Shown: positions 24,306-37,000 of the stretch, piece by piece | Position numbering within the stretch: the stretch's first letter is position 1 | Layout of the letters: every line of letters starts with the position of its first letter | DNA from: Oxyruncus cristatus | Taxonomy: Eukaryota > Chordata > Aves > Passeriformes > Cotingidae | Direction of reading: 5' to 3' | DNA: 64,000 bases | Assembly (NCBI GenBank): GCA_013399855.1 | Contig: VXAY01002346.1 | Span: forward strand, 370,910 to 434,909 | The notes under the pieces: model-generated | What the model was told of the DNA's origin: nothing | Seen by the model: only the letters and a program-made list of their open reading frames with translations | The model's database searches: none | Translations under genes and position numbers: made by a program

Positions 24306-27300
24306 GTAAGGGATGGAATGCTTTCCTTTCGCACTGGGCGCTCATTTACTGCACGCAAACCGTACTTTGTAAAAGCAGTGAAGAGCCTTTGTCTCACTGC
24401 AGAGTCTGTGTAACAGCGTAATGTATTTGTATACCCTTGTAATCAAAAAGAGAGTGTGCTGAATGAGAAATTGGAATTGCCATACTGGATTAGAGCCATC
24501 TGCTTCAGTCTCCTGTGTGAACCTAGCTGGAAAATGACACTGGGGAGGAAGAGAATGTGCAGCTCTTTTTTTTTCTTTTCTTTTTTTTTTTTACTTCCTT
24601 CTAAACTACTGCAGTATGTTGGTGCATATAAAAAAAAAAAACCCACACACAAAAAACCCCAAAAATACTTCAGTAGTTAGCATGCACCTCGGAACCTTAA
24701 TTTCTATCTGCTTTTTATTTCAATACAAAGAGAAATACTCCTGATAGTTATTAAAAAATGACATTAATTCACTACAAGTCCACTGGAGTGTCGCAACAAA
24801 CACAGTTGTTTATGTATTGGCACGGTTTGTAGCAAAGGATAAACCCAGTCAGCAATGCCCTGTCTCTGTCAGCAGTAGAGGAGATGGGGAGAGTGGGTAT
24901 TTACATCTGATGCTTTGAATTTTGCACCTCTCCCACAGTCCTCATCTATAAAGTAGCAGGTTGTTACCCTTTGTGGAACAGCTTCCCCCCTCCTGTACCC
25001 TGGAGCACCACGACCTGCCCTCTGCCACCCAGCCACCTTTATCAGCAGTGGTGTCTCCCTATCAGCAACTGCCCGACTGTGCTGAACATCGAAAACAAGG
25101 TCAGTTGCTTTAATGGCTCTGCCAGCAAAGCTGTGTTAGAGCAAATGAGCGTGAGTCACTGAGTTTGAGTGGGTTGGGAGAATCTGAGACATTCATTTTA
25201 TAGCTTTCCTGGGTATTAGGGGATTTGCTCGCTTTTCAGGACAAACGTTTTGTTCCTTCCCACCCCCTTTGTTATCATCTCCTTTAATATATAACAAATC
25301 TGCCAGTGGCAGAGAGAGTTTACCTTGGGGGTGAAGAGAGCAAAAGTAATCTCTTAAGTGCAGAACACCCTCAGCACTTTAAACCACAGCATTAGGACAG
25401 GAGTCTCAAGTGTGCATTTGTAATGCTTTTGCCCTTTGCTCTTTGGAGGGTTGATTTGCTCCACAAGTACTTTATGAACCTCTTGAGACTGTGGCAGCAT
25501 GTTATTCTTCAGAAGTGTCTGCTAGTAAATTCCCATTGGATTACAGCATGGTCTTCTGTCACAACGTGTTAAATAACCATAGGCAAAAGCCATCTCAGTA
25601 AGTACAAGGTTGTGTGTATGGCAGAACCATACACAGGAGAAAAGTTGCATAGTTCTGAGACAAAAAGATCAGTGTTGTTTGAAAATAGCGAGAGGGATGA
25701 GTGCCCCATACTTTCTTAAGTGGACAGACAAAATTAGTAAGTCATTCAGGGGTAGCCTTGTTTGTCTACGTTCTAGGGTGTCATCTTTTCTTTGATTAGT
25801 TGACAAATTGAACACAGCTGAACCAAATAAATTGAGGGCTACATATCCACAGACCTTTATTTTTCCGGGCAGTATCAATCACTGCACTCAGTCTAGTCAT
25901 CTCAGTATGTTGCCAGAGGGGATTTTTCTGCTGAAGTTTGAAGCATGGGGAATTTTGGTCTGGACTTTATGGTCTGTCTGTTGTGAAGCTGAAATACAAA
26001 ATTATACTTCTGAGTGCAAAAGGAGCTTAACTGCTTAGTTCAGCTTCATGTGACAGTAAGAATACCTGTGCTGCAGGCCTGACTGATCTGCTGGACTTCA
26101 GCATACCCACGTTCTGCCTTTGGTTCCAGCAGAATAACAGTGACTTTCTTTCACACAACCTCCTTAAAACCCATACCATTGGAGGCTTCTAAAGATGGCA
26201 AAGTCTTCTGTTTTCACTTGGCTTTTGCTTTCTATTTTCAGCATATTCTTTTGGTCATACCCTCCCTGTCAGTTGGTGCCACACTGCAAGGGAGTTGGGT
26301 AGTACCTTTTGCTCAGTTTTGGCAGGAAGACAGGAGGTTTGGCCTTTGTTAGACTTGGACTGCTGGCTCTTTGTGGTGACAGAGCTTCTGCTGGAGACTG
26401 ACCTATTAGTGTGGGCAACTCTGCATGGATCATCACTCAGGTCATCCTGCTGTCACGCCAAAACGCTGAATACAAGTGATCATTGGACTAACAGAGGAAA
26501 CACTAAACCAAATTGGAACTCCTCAAAGGACAGCAATTTTCTGGTACTTTCAGAACTCACTTTTAGCAGCTTACACTCTCACTTTTTGCCCTTGGACTCA
26601 TTTTGTAGTGTTTGCTTTTGGAACTGTTTGATCAATTCTTATTTTGCATACTATGACAAATACTATAGATGTCGCTTATCTGAGTTGTACAGCAGATGAT
26701 CTGAAGACATCATTGCTCAGATGTTTCTGTGCTGTAGTGGTAAGTCCTTAGTCAAGTGGTTCCACTGAATTTGATAGAAGTACAGATGGAAGTTCATTTG
26801 TGTTGATCAAACTTTGAGTGCATATCTCACTTCAGATATTTACTCTTCATAATGACGGGGTGTATTTGAAGCTTGCAATCTAGAAACTTTAGGGGCTGCA
26901 AAAGTTCATCACAGTCATAGCTGGAAAATGTCTAATGAAAAAAACAAAATAAAGAGAAGATTATAGCTGGGAAAAGAGATCAGAATTTCTCAGCTGATGG
27001 TAAAATGGGCCGTAAATCCTTTCACTTTTAATCCCACCCTGGAGATAACTAAAAATCTGTCTCAGACTCCTTTTCAAACATGTATAGTACCACGGGAGGA
27101 AGGGATACATTTTAACAGTGTCTGTCAGTATCTAACTTGTTTTACATGGACGAGAGACATAAGGGAAAGAATAAATAAATTTTTTTTAAAGCTTGTTATA
27201 CAAGTTGATAAAGGTTGTCTTCATACTGTGTGATGTTTTTGGTTTTAGTATATCTGAGACAGTAATTAGATATGGACAGTTTTGTGAACAAATGGCTTTT

Positions 27301-29420
27301 AAATATCAGATTTGTTCAAGAAAAATGTAAGTAGTTTTGTTGAGACCCTTAAGAAAAAGAAAACAAAACACCCATTGGACGTGAATATGTGGACTGAAAA
27401 ATATCTGCCCCCACGCACTTCAAATTACCTGTCAAATATGCTCATCCTTCTGCTCTTGAAGATATAATAATATTTTGTACACTCTGGCCACTTGCATGTT
27501 CAAAATTCTAGAGATAACAAATAGTCTCTGGAAAATAAATTGCAGGAAAGAATGATATATCCTATTGCCTCATTTAACAAGGAAAAATGATTGAAAAGTA
27601 ATATGATTTTACCCAGGTCTAAATTAATTTAGTAGCAGTACTGGCTTTGTAAGTGTGCATGTCTCGGACAACTAACTATTTGTTATTTTTAACACTTTAA
27701 AGCTTATCCTCTTTCTGACTTCTCTTTTTAAGGTCTGAATGGAAACATAGCCAAATGGAACGTGGGTGAATTTTGTGAACACAAAAGGCTCACCAATCCA
27801 CTCTGTCTTCCAATGAAGCAAGATGGTTGTCTCCACACTGTGTTGAGGAAACACAGGCTGTCCTGGTAACTGAGGTCAGAACTGTTAAATATTAACTTTC
27901 CAAATACATGGATAGGCCTGTGAGTCAGACAGTGTTCTGCTAACTAGGCAGTATTAGTCTGGGGAATCCTGTATTTTCCTAGGCTGACTGGAATTTGGCC
28001 TCCAGGAAAGAATTTATGCTGATTTCTGTGTTCAGAAAGTAAGAGCAGACACTCAGAATGCTAAGAATTTTCTCTTCCTGGTCTTTCCCAACAGTAGAGT
28101 AGTTTAACAATAGCTGTGCAGAGGATAGAGTATTTTTAGCCTGGATTCCTAAATCAGGGAGACCTAATGCAACCTTACTGTTTGCCTGACTGCTGTGGAG
28201 TTCCCTGGCTAACTTTGTCTGGCTTTAACAGCAAAGCAGTGTTTGAAACTGGGCTAAATGGCATCATAGGATGGAAGAGACAAATAATTCTGTGACAGGG
28301 AGACTGTACCCTGAGCTGTGCAGCAGTGAGGCCATACATACAGATCCATAGAAAACTGACTCAGTGTCTGTCTCATGGAATCCGTTGATTCTGGATGTTA
28401 TCTGGTGGCAGTCAGCTGGAGCACAGTGCTTTCTTCAACATGCTCAGTACTGTATGAACTGAGAAGCTCTTCTGCCATGGAAAATAGAGATTTTCGTGTG
28501 GAATCTGAAGTGTACTTGAACTACTCTTAGAAAAGCACTGTTTAGTACCTTGAGTTAAAATTTAAACACCACTGTTAGCCTAACTGCCCTCAGTGAGTCC
28601 AACAGAAACTGCAGTTAGTGACTAACTCATTCCAGGTAGTGATAAGGCACATGGGCAGGACTCTGTGTCACCAACCCTTGGTAGCTGGACAGTGCTTGAG
28701 GTCTCTGGAAAGTTCCCACACAAGAGGAATCTCCTTTGGTGCTGTGGGGGTTTCAGGAACATAGTATGTGACAGCCTGTGAGGAGCTGCTGGCTCTGTAC
28801 TGTGATCTGTTACATTCCTCTCTCATATGGGAGCTGTAGGCTGTGATCAGAGTTTTAATACTGATTTAGAACATGGCATGTGCAACTTCAAAGAGTGTGT
28901 TTAGGATGAGATTACTTGCTTGTTACATCACAAGGCCTCTACACCTTAGCTTTCACTGGAGATGGCAAAATCCTCTTCTGGCTCCAACACAGGGGGAATT
29001 TCACTCAGGAATGCATTTCCTCAAAGCTATTTAAGCTCCTAGAAATTCAACTAATATTTAGTGGGATGTTCAGGGTTGCGTATCTCACTCATCCTCAGCA
29101 AAGCAAATGGTATTACAGTATATAGTGATATTTTTTAAAGTATTGTCTGCATTGTAAGGCATCTGTTGGAAAAAAAAAACTTGAACAAATCCAGCTCCAA
29201 GTATCCATTTATACTTGTTTTAGAAATTTGCCTTTGACTTTAGTGGGAAGGGACTGTAAAAAAGACAAAGTAATTGGCATCTGACTTCATTGTCCCACAG
29301 TGTGGGTTTATTATTTATTGAATAGTTGCCCACAATAAGTGCCTGTATAGTTTGTTTATTTGGTATTAGGAAAAACATTTATTTCATTCTTGTGAAGGGA
29401 TATATTTGTCCCCTCTACAG
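24306..29420. other. No supported gene; likely intronic
   Basis: No transposon or exon is supported here. Homopolymer tracts occur at about 24567-24592 (T-rich) and 24629-24660 (A-rich). A 63-codon plus-strand ORF at 24971-25162 is proline- and serine-rich near its start but has no identifiable family. The part around 27.2-27.7 kb is strongly AT-rich. Confidence 0.5.
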
Positions 29421-29539
29421 GCCTTCCTTGTCTGTGAGTTCAGACGTTTTCTGGGAAACTACCATGGCAAGAAAAATTGCATGTCCCTTCTTCTCCTCCT
29501 CTCCTGTCCCTGGAAAGAACAGCCTATTGTTTGTGGAAG
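29421..29539 (+). CDS. Candidate exon with Kozak start codon, 119 bp
   Basis: A clean acceptor (TATATTTGTCCCCTCTACAG) is followed by 119 bases ending at GTGGAAG/GTGAGT, a strong donor. Two frames are open throughout. One contains an ATG at 29463 in an excellent Kozak context (CTACCATGGCA), which would start a 25-codon N-terminus (MARKIACPFFSSSPVPGK...) and leave the exon in phase 2. In that model the first 42 bases are 5' UTR. It lies about 5.1 kb downstream of the CpG island, a natural position for a second exon. No protein family is recognised, and a UTR or non-coding exon remains possible. Confidence 0.33.
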
Positions 29540-31467
29540 GTGAGTGCTTTGGGTAACAACTGCAATCTACAGGGTGATAGGTGATAATATTAACAGTGTG
29601 GTTTAGCACATAAACCAGATTCTAATTGTTTGAAAGGGAGATCAGAGCTCTGTTGGGCCTCCCACTGTCCCACTGCTGACTACTGAAGATTTGCTAAGCC
29701 ATCTTTGGCAGAGTGTTTGAGAAGCTTTTTGTGGAGGCAGCAGATTAAGCCTCAGGATGACCCTATACATTAGTTTCTTCCTACTTCCAGCACGGACTTT
29801 CAGATATGTCTCAATCCTGGGAGAAAAGGCTTCTATTTCAGCCAAGGCACCAGGGGGAGGAGAGCAGTTTTGGGTGTCACTGTGTTTATGTACCCAGATT
29901 ACTGAGAAACCGAGTAAGAATGCAGCTCTGAGCCTTTAAGCAGCATGCCATGGAAAAATAAAACACAAAGTGTGTATGTGCATGAGGGGAATGTACCCAG
30001 GGTTATGCACATTCCAGCAGAGGCTTCAGTAAAGACTGAATTTTAATTCTCATCTGACAACATTCCACCAAGACAACTTACATTCCCTTCCTGCTTCCCC
30101 CTCCCAGGAGATTAATGTATAAAAAAATTGGCTGATTATTTATTCCGCTTTGGCTATCAAATAACTGTGGAGTGCCAGCACTCCAAAGAGATCAGCTGGA
30201 ATACTTTCATTTAGTTCCTCGTTTGGATTTTCTGGGATTCATTAGTATTATCTATTTTTCTTCCTGTATATTTTAATTCAAAATCAAGATTAGAAACGTC
30301 CCCAGCTACATTGGTATCTCTGCAGGGACTCCTCAAGTTTCTTTTTACAACAAACATGGTCCCCCCCCACATGCCTATGGGTAAGGCAGGAAAGAGGTGA
30401 GGCAGTGACTCATGTAAGATTAACGGCACAATTAAAGTACAAAACCCCACCTATCCCAGTAGGAACAAAGATCTGGAGCTGCACAACACCTGCTGTCCAG
30501 TATTTCTATGTTTATTCCATTTTTTTTTTAGTTCTGAATACAAACATGGAAAGTAGGCCCGTGTTCAAGGAATTTGAATGAAGGAAATGTTGTCTTTGGA
30601 GCTGACATCAGGGTGAGATCAGGAGAACCAGACTTGGCACACAGTCATCTGTTCATTTCTGGATTACAAACCATATACAAAAAGGTGCAGAAGTCTGTTT
30701 CCTCTGTGTAAGTGGGCCTGCCAGCATTCTTAATACCCCATTTTAGCTGATGGCTAAAATCATCAGTTAGCTAGTTGTGTAGCTGAAATCATAGAACAAT
30801 GAGTCTAACCACTTCAAATGAGGATGCTTTTTTCTCTTGTTCTAATATTAGTAATTCTAGTAATAGTCACAGTAAAACTTTTTTTACTGCAGCAGCTTCT
30901 GTTTAGCACTGTTGAAAAAATGTGTCAGCTTGGGAATCCAACCGCCAGGGTTTTCTTTCTCTTTGTTTGAGTAAGAAGCAGAGCATAAGACCCACAACCA
31001 GCAAGGGGGATGATGACTTAAGTTACTTTTCCATTTCTGTGATTCTAGACATCTTCAGCAACCAGGAGGATTTACAGTACAGGGACAGCATCTCATGTGT
31101 GAGTAGATAAGTACACTGTCTCCTGCAGTGTTCCTGCAGAACTGAGCTGGCACTGGGTGCTCAGGAACCACCAGCATATTGTGCTTTACCTGACTTCAGG
31201 CTTCTCGTGCCCCTTTTCCTTGGGTAAATTTGCCAAGGTATGGCTGAGAATCTTTCCTCATAACTTTACTTAGTTCCCAACAGAGATTAAGACCTCTGAA
31301 GTTGTCCAAACAGATACACTGCAGAGATTTGAAAGCTAATTAATGTGGAGGAGGCAGAGCTATTTTTTCCTCTCTGCTTTACACAACTACTATTGAGCTC
31401 AACCATGATTTGTCCACTAGAGGAGGGGAGGAGAAGCATCCCATCATGCATCCCGTACACAACTTAC
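29540..31467. other. No supported gene
   Basis: Nothing beyond short chance ORFs was recognised. A C-run (CCCCCCCC) lies at about 30361-30368 and a T-run at about 30521-30530. Confidence 0.45.
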
Positions 31468-31546
31468 CTGTGTCACTGAGCTGTGCTCGGGGTGGGAGCG
31501 AAGGCTGCGCCGCAGCAGTGCCACACAAGGGGCCGGGAGGGATCTT
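31468..31546 (-). other. Candidate minus-strand exon, 79 bp
   Basis: On the minus strand the acceptor TTGTTTGCTTCCCTTCCTCC-CCAG has a long uninterrupted pyrimidine tract, and the donor GACACAG/GTAAGT matches the consensus fully. The 79 bases between are G+C-rich with several CpGs, unlike the neighbourhood. Two frames are open. One reads KIPPGPLCGTAAAQPSLPPR..., proline- and alanine-rich; the other includes PCVALLRRSLRSHPEHS. The length is not a multiple of three, so a coding exon would change phase. No protein family is recognised; a 5' exon of a minus-strand gene or a long non-coding RNA exon are both possible. The splice sites are the best pair I found on this strand. Confidence 0.38.
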
Positions 31547-33967
31547 CTGGGGAGGAAGGGAAGCAAACAATACATTGATGTGTCCCTGTTTCTGGTGCCA
31601 GCCATTTTAGGTGGCTTCGCTGCAGTGGGGCCCACACTGTTCAAGTTCAGTTTTAGGACACGGACTCTCACAGCTTATAAAAAATGCCCCCCAAAACCCT
31701 TCAAGGCATCTCAGAATCCTCACCCCACCCCCTTTTCAACCGATGTCACATAGCTGACTGTGTGACTGTGAGGTTAGCTTCCCTTTCAGATGTGGGTCCT
31801 CACTGCCACGTTGGCAACCAACATAAAAGCATAGGCAAGTGGAAGCTGTCCCTTAGGAAGACCCTTTTCAGAAGGAAAGCATTTATTTTCTTTTGTCTGA
31901 TTGTTCCTTGGACCCTTTTGGAGAAGATGGTGGCTCTGTGCCAGCGTATCTGCCAGACATGGCCACAGAGGAGGTGTTGTGGACACGGTGTGCTCTGGCT
32001 CCCTTCTGCCTGGAACACCGAGAAACCACGCAGGGTCTGCTCACTGCAGATGAGGAAGACAGTGACTTAAAAATTCTTCTCCCCTATTCAAGCTTAAGAA
32101 CAAAAGCACTGAGCAGTAGAGGCATGCGGGCTGGCTGCCTGAAAGGTACACCTGGCTTTCGGAAGAAGGGAGGTTTGCTCACAGAGGTGGCTTTGGCTTA
32201 GGAATCACCTGACAGAGTGGAGAGACTGCTTCCCTTCTGGTAAGGAGGAGGAATAGCTGGGGGGAGGTTGATGGGCCAGGATGAGAACTGGAACATTCTG
32301 AAAGCCTTGCTGGGAATTTGCAAATGGTCTGGGAGTCTGAGGGCCTAGGTATTGTAACCTGCTTAATTACATTTTTGTCCAGCATCCTGAGCAGTGGCTG
32401 GGCATTCTCTGAGTCTGTGAACACTAACCAATCTCTCTCTCTTTCTCTTTATTGTGTTTTGTTGGTTTTGGGTTTTTGGTTTTTAATTCAACTAGTTAAG
32501 TGCAGAGCTTCAGTCAAAATCTTGTATTTTTTAGGTTAGTTCTAGTTCAGCATTACCGATGCCTGAGTTTGATAGTGCTTACAATAGCAGTGAAGCAATC
32601 ATCTTTTACAGTAGCTATAAACCTCCTTATGTCTTCTCCAGAAGTTAATGTAATCATAATAATAGTTTTAAGGGTCTCTTATTACCAGCTGTAAGTCTGA
32701 TTTTCTAAGAAGAGTCTGCTAATAGTGTTAGTCTGGCTTCAGCTGTTTCCTTTGTCTCAGAGCCCCTTAGAGGGGCAGTGAATTCTTAGCCAGAATTCTT
32801 GTTTTGGTCCTGTAAAATGTAGCTTTGTTGTAACAGTAGTTTGTTAATAATACTAGAAATTGTTAATAATATTTGATAAATTATATTTAGCTGCTTTATT
32901 AATTTATTACTGTCCAGATTTTGGTACATCAATTACTTCTGCATTGCTGACAGCCTAAGAGCACGTAGTTCTAACAGATCAGTATCCACAACCTGTCTCA
33001 ACTGATCATGATTACATTACTTTCATTTCAGTGAGTGCAGAATTTCCTTCATCAGCTGATAACCTTTTGATTGTATTAAAAATTAAATTCTCAAGACATT
33101 AAATTACCTAAAAATTGATTTGAAAAAAATATCAGCAGGAGTTGCTTTCATAGTCTGTGAGAAGTAACTGTGTCAGAATGTGCCTTTAGCCATAGAGGCA
33201 GGTAATGGTGTGTTGGCCACATGTGAGGCTGGAGACCCTCCAGCCTCTCTGATGCTCTTTGGCAGTCGCTGTGCAACCCCAGCAGGGCTAAGTGGGGAGT
33301 CAGATCAATAATGTGAAGATCAGGGCTGTAATCAGTTCTGTATAGGGAGATGAAAATACATTTTTGGGGTCATGTTATCTGATTGAGCCTATTACACAGT
33401 CTCAACTTTACTTTAGTTGGGTACAGGGAAATAATATTTCTGCCTGCTGGTAGCTCCCATTTTCAGAGACTCACTTTAAAGGCCAGTGTTCCAAGAATTT
33501 TTTTCTGGTTTTGATCCTTAATCAAGAATCTGAGGAAGAGCAAATTAGAAATTACCAGTGTGTTTGGGACATACTGCACTGTTATCCAGTATCCTAAGAA
33601 AAGGATTACTGTAGCTGAGGATGCAGCCAAAGAACTAAAATTTTCAGAGAACATATTCGCTGTTGGAAGCACTGTCACATCCTGTGATAGAATGATCAGG
33701 ATCCCCTGAAAATTCAGGTTATTAATCCTCTTCTCTCTCCCATATTCATGTCCTTCTTGAGTCTTGTTCTGGGGTGTGAGCAAGATGTATTCTGACCTGT
33801 TTCTTTGTCTTTTTGACTTGCTGCCAGATTGGCCTAAACGAAATGTGTCACTTCACCTTCCTTGTAGGTCCATGTTTTGGCAGCTTAGTAACATCTGGGA
33901 CTGGTACACACTTAAGTAGGAAATCCATACCCCTGGTAGACTGACCGTGAAAAGAGAAAACGATGCA
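31547..33967. other. No supported gene
   Basis: Short ORFs only. A CT-rich stretch occurs at about 32431-32450, and 32.5-33.1 kb is AT-rich with few ORFs. No transposon recognised. Confidence 0.45.
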
Positions 33968-34040
33968 CAGAGCCCCCTTCCCTCCCTTCCCCAGATCCAA
34001 AGAAGGGTGTCCAGAGCCCCCTTCCCTCCCTTCTCCACAC
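33968..34040 (+). repeat. 44-bp tandem repeat in a G+C-rich block
   Basis: The string CAGAGCCCCCTTCCCTCCCT begins at 33968 and again at 34012, so the period is 44 bases with about 1.7 copies. It sits at the left edge of a CpG-containing block that extends to about 34120. On the minus strand the block carries an ATG in good context (GCAGATGGCG) but no recognisable protein. Confidence 0.85.
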
Positions 34041-34055
34041 CGTGCCCGCGGCCCA

Positions 34056-37000
34056 CGCTCGCCATCTGCCGGGTCCTGGCGGGAATGGGGCAGGGAAGCC
34101 TGGCTGGACTCCCTGGGAAAGGGATAAACACCAGGAAACTGCCTAAAACAGAAGGACGAGGTGTGTGTCACCGAGACTGGGAGAAATCACATGGGAACAG
34201 CCATCTCCAAGACTCAAAAAATGTAAAGAATAATTAAAGGTTTGTTTGTGGTTGCATTAATTGTGACCTTTCTAGTTGTTTTAGAACATGCAAAACGACT
34301 GAAATCAGTTACATTTAGAACAGTGCACAAATATGTATAATACTGTCTTTTACATGGCATGTGCTGCTGTGCAGAAAACTAGATTCTGAAAGTAGTTTAT
34401 TCGAGGCTGAGAATTACAAAGTGGATTAATTTAAAATGGTCTCCTAGTTATGGAAACTAAAGCATTGTTTCAAAAGTAGCAGACCACAGAGTAATTTCAG
34501 CTATACAAGTGTGCTATTCTGTGCATTTCAGCCAGGAACTCAGTGGCTACACTTGGACTTTGAGAACTTCTCCTACAGCTGTCTTTTCACCTCTTTGGAA
34601 ACTCATCTGCCCATTAAATTAATCTTTTGCTTTTTTCCTTACAAACAAATAAAAAAGGAAGGTTTATTTGCAAGGCAGCTTCTTATCTGGCACTCTGTCC
34701 TGGAAAGATTGCTTTGTGTTACCTGAAGCTAAGTGCCATAATATAATTTGTTCAAACAACACACTCCAGGATTGTGTAAGTCAACCTAAACCAAAATTGC
34801 CTCATCTAAGTTTTTGACAAATAAAATGCAAAGCTTCCCTTACAGAAACACAAACAAGTTGTGATGCAGAAATTTCATTAAATTCATGCCTACGTTCACA
34901 TATGCCTGGGAGAATGCCTAACTGAATAACGACGTTTTCAGCTATTTAAAGGGAGTTTCATTATGATTACAGGTAGGTTGCTCTTTTCAGAGTAGCAGAG
35001 TACATCAAACAATGTCTCCAGTCAGTACCACTGTTCTTGTTCCTGCTGTAGCTGGAATTTCAGGTGTTAACCCCTCCTAGGATTTGTTCTGTTGTTTGGT
35101 AACCAGCCTGGCTCTAAGTTACGTGGTTAGAAAAGATTAAGTGGCCTACACCCAAAATTTAGGAATGAACACAAGCACTCCTTTTTCCGACTTCTTATCA
35201 TTGCTGGTATCTGGGCAGTAGTATCAGCCTGCCCCAATGTGCTGTCTTTGATTCTTCAAGTGACAGTTTGGCTTGTGAGTGGAGGGAGTATGTGACTATG
35301 CTAATGCTGGAAAAGTAAAACATACCTACCTGCTTGGGTTTTAAGCTTAAACAGCTACAGACTTAATAATTGCATCTTTTTACTCAAAGCTCAATTTTTA
35401 GACACCCTTTACCGTATCACTCTCCTGATTATCTGTGACACAGCACTGTCACCTTTGGCAACCAGTAAGTCTCTAATAGGAATAAAGCCCGTAGTAGTCC
35501 ATAGCAGCAAGCAGGCTTACTCAAGGGAATTAGGAATTAGCCTTTTGTAATACCCTGAGTAGACGTTTGCACATCCTCCAGCAGAGCTAAAAGAACCTCT
35601 GCATGCTCAGGGCTATGGGGAATACTTCGATTTTACACTGAACAATATCTTGCTACATTTAACTAACACACAGCCCAAGGATATGGTGCTTTCTTCAAGT
35701 CTGACAAGGTAGGTGCTTCTCATTTTTCTATTTTAAGAAGAACAGTAAGGTAAATGAACAGATTGGGTGCAGCTGAGAAAATAAATGTGGTCGTCTTTTC
35801 TACCACTGTTTGAGTGGCCATTTGCTTGGGTCAAAGGTCTTTTGCAAAGCAGGAAGCTAAAAAAGGCTTCAGTGTTTTTCTCCCGAGAGGGATTTATCTC
35901 TTCTGGTATCTCTTCTGATTCTTGAACTTGGATTCATCCTAAGGAGTTTAAATCCGAGCTTTTGTGTTTATATAATAATATTTTTATATTTTTATATACC
36001 TGGATTGTGTCATCGAAGCAAAGATATTCTATCTCTTCCTTGTATTTAAAAGAAGAGAGGGATTCTTCTTCTTCTCTTCCAAATGAATAATGAAAGTAAA
36101 TTTTTAGACATCTGACACATGCTTGAGGAAAAAGCACAGAGGTACATACATATGTTTTGCTATGTATTTGTTAAAGGCTTCATCAAAGTTCAGGGTTTTT
36201 GGTGCTCATTATGCTTGTAGAACAAAACATTGCTGATACACAGAAAGGAGAAGAAATAGATGATGAAGGAAAAATGGCTGGTGCTGTAAGCACGATGCAA
36301 GGTGAAGGCTTGAAATTAACTCACTGATTTTGTCTGACTGGTATTATTTTTATTGCACTGTCATGATTTTCTCTTCAGGCCTCCTTAATCTGAAGCAAAG
36401 GGGTAGATCTCTGAAAGTTTGCAGTTCATCTCACTCTAGCACCCACCCTGGAATCTGTTCCAGTCACGCTTACTCTGAAGTGAACTCATAACAGAAAAAT
36501 AAATTAGAGCAATACAGTAGCTTTCCTCCTCTCTGTATTGATTATGTGGCTGCTGAAATGGAGCCTGGCAGTGACTCGGTCACCAGCTGGGCCTTGAGTG
36601 TCTCAGGTGAGAAGCTGCCACTACCTCCCTGTTCCTGAGCTTAGGAGCTCTGCAGGGACTGGCAGTGCACAGCAGCCAGGAAGAACTAGTGAATATGGAT
36701 GTAGCAACTCCAAAGAGAGCTCAATGGCAGCAAGAAAACCTCAGTCTTATGGTCATCTCTTTTAGTTTGAGAGGACTCACTCTTTTGCTGGGTATTTATG
36801 AACCACATCATAAATACAAACACACAGCTTAGTCTCTTTGCAGCCCTGGCTGCCAGTCCAGAGTCAATGGCAAACTCTTCAAAGTGCCTTTGTCCTTGAA
36901 ATTTCTCGCTCCTTTTGCTGCAGAAATCTTACTTGCTATTCATTTCTGCTAGTAATACCAGTCTGAATGGAATCAGCATGTGCCTTCACCCTTTGCTCAG

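Larger units (their letters stand above)
23590..24330. promoter_or_regulatory. CpG island (probable promoter), interrupted by a gap
   Basis: Both flanks of the gap are strikingly G+C- and CpG-rich compared with the AT-leaning surroundings: GCGGCGTTGCGCGTTTAAGC on the left, CGGGCCGGCGGCCGAGCCGA on the right. Unmethylated CpG islands of this kind mark vertebrate promoters, often bidirectional. No TATA box is evident, which is usual for this class. The 276-base unresolved gap inside is typical of very G+C-rich sequence that resists sequencing and may hide the transcription start and part of a first exon. Strand of the main transcript cannot be decided from sequence alone; a plus-strand frame ending on a donor lies at the right side. 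Confidence 0.7.

Noticed and set aside
23557..24397. Long ORFs of 189-273 codons on both strands around the CpG island
   Set aside because: They are produced by reading through 276 unresolved bases; the flanking real sequence gives only short frames.
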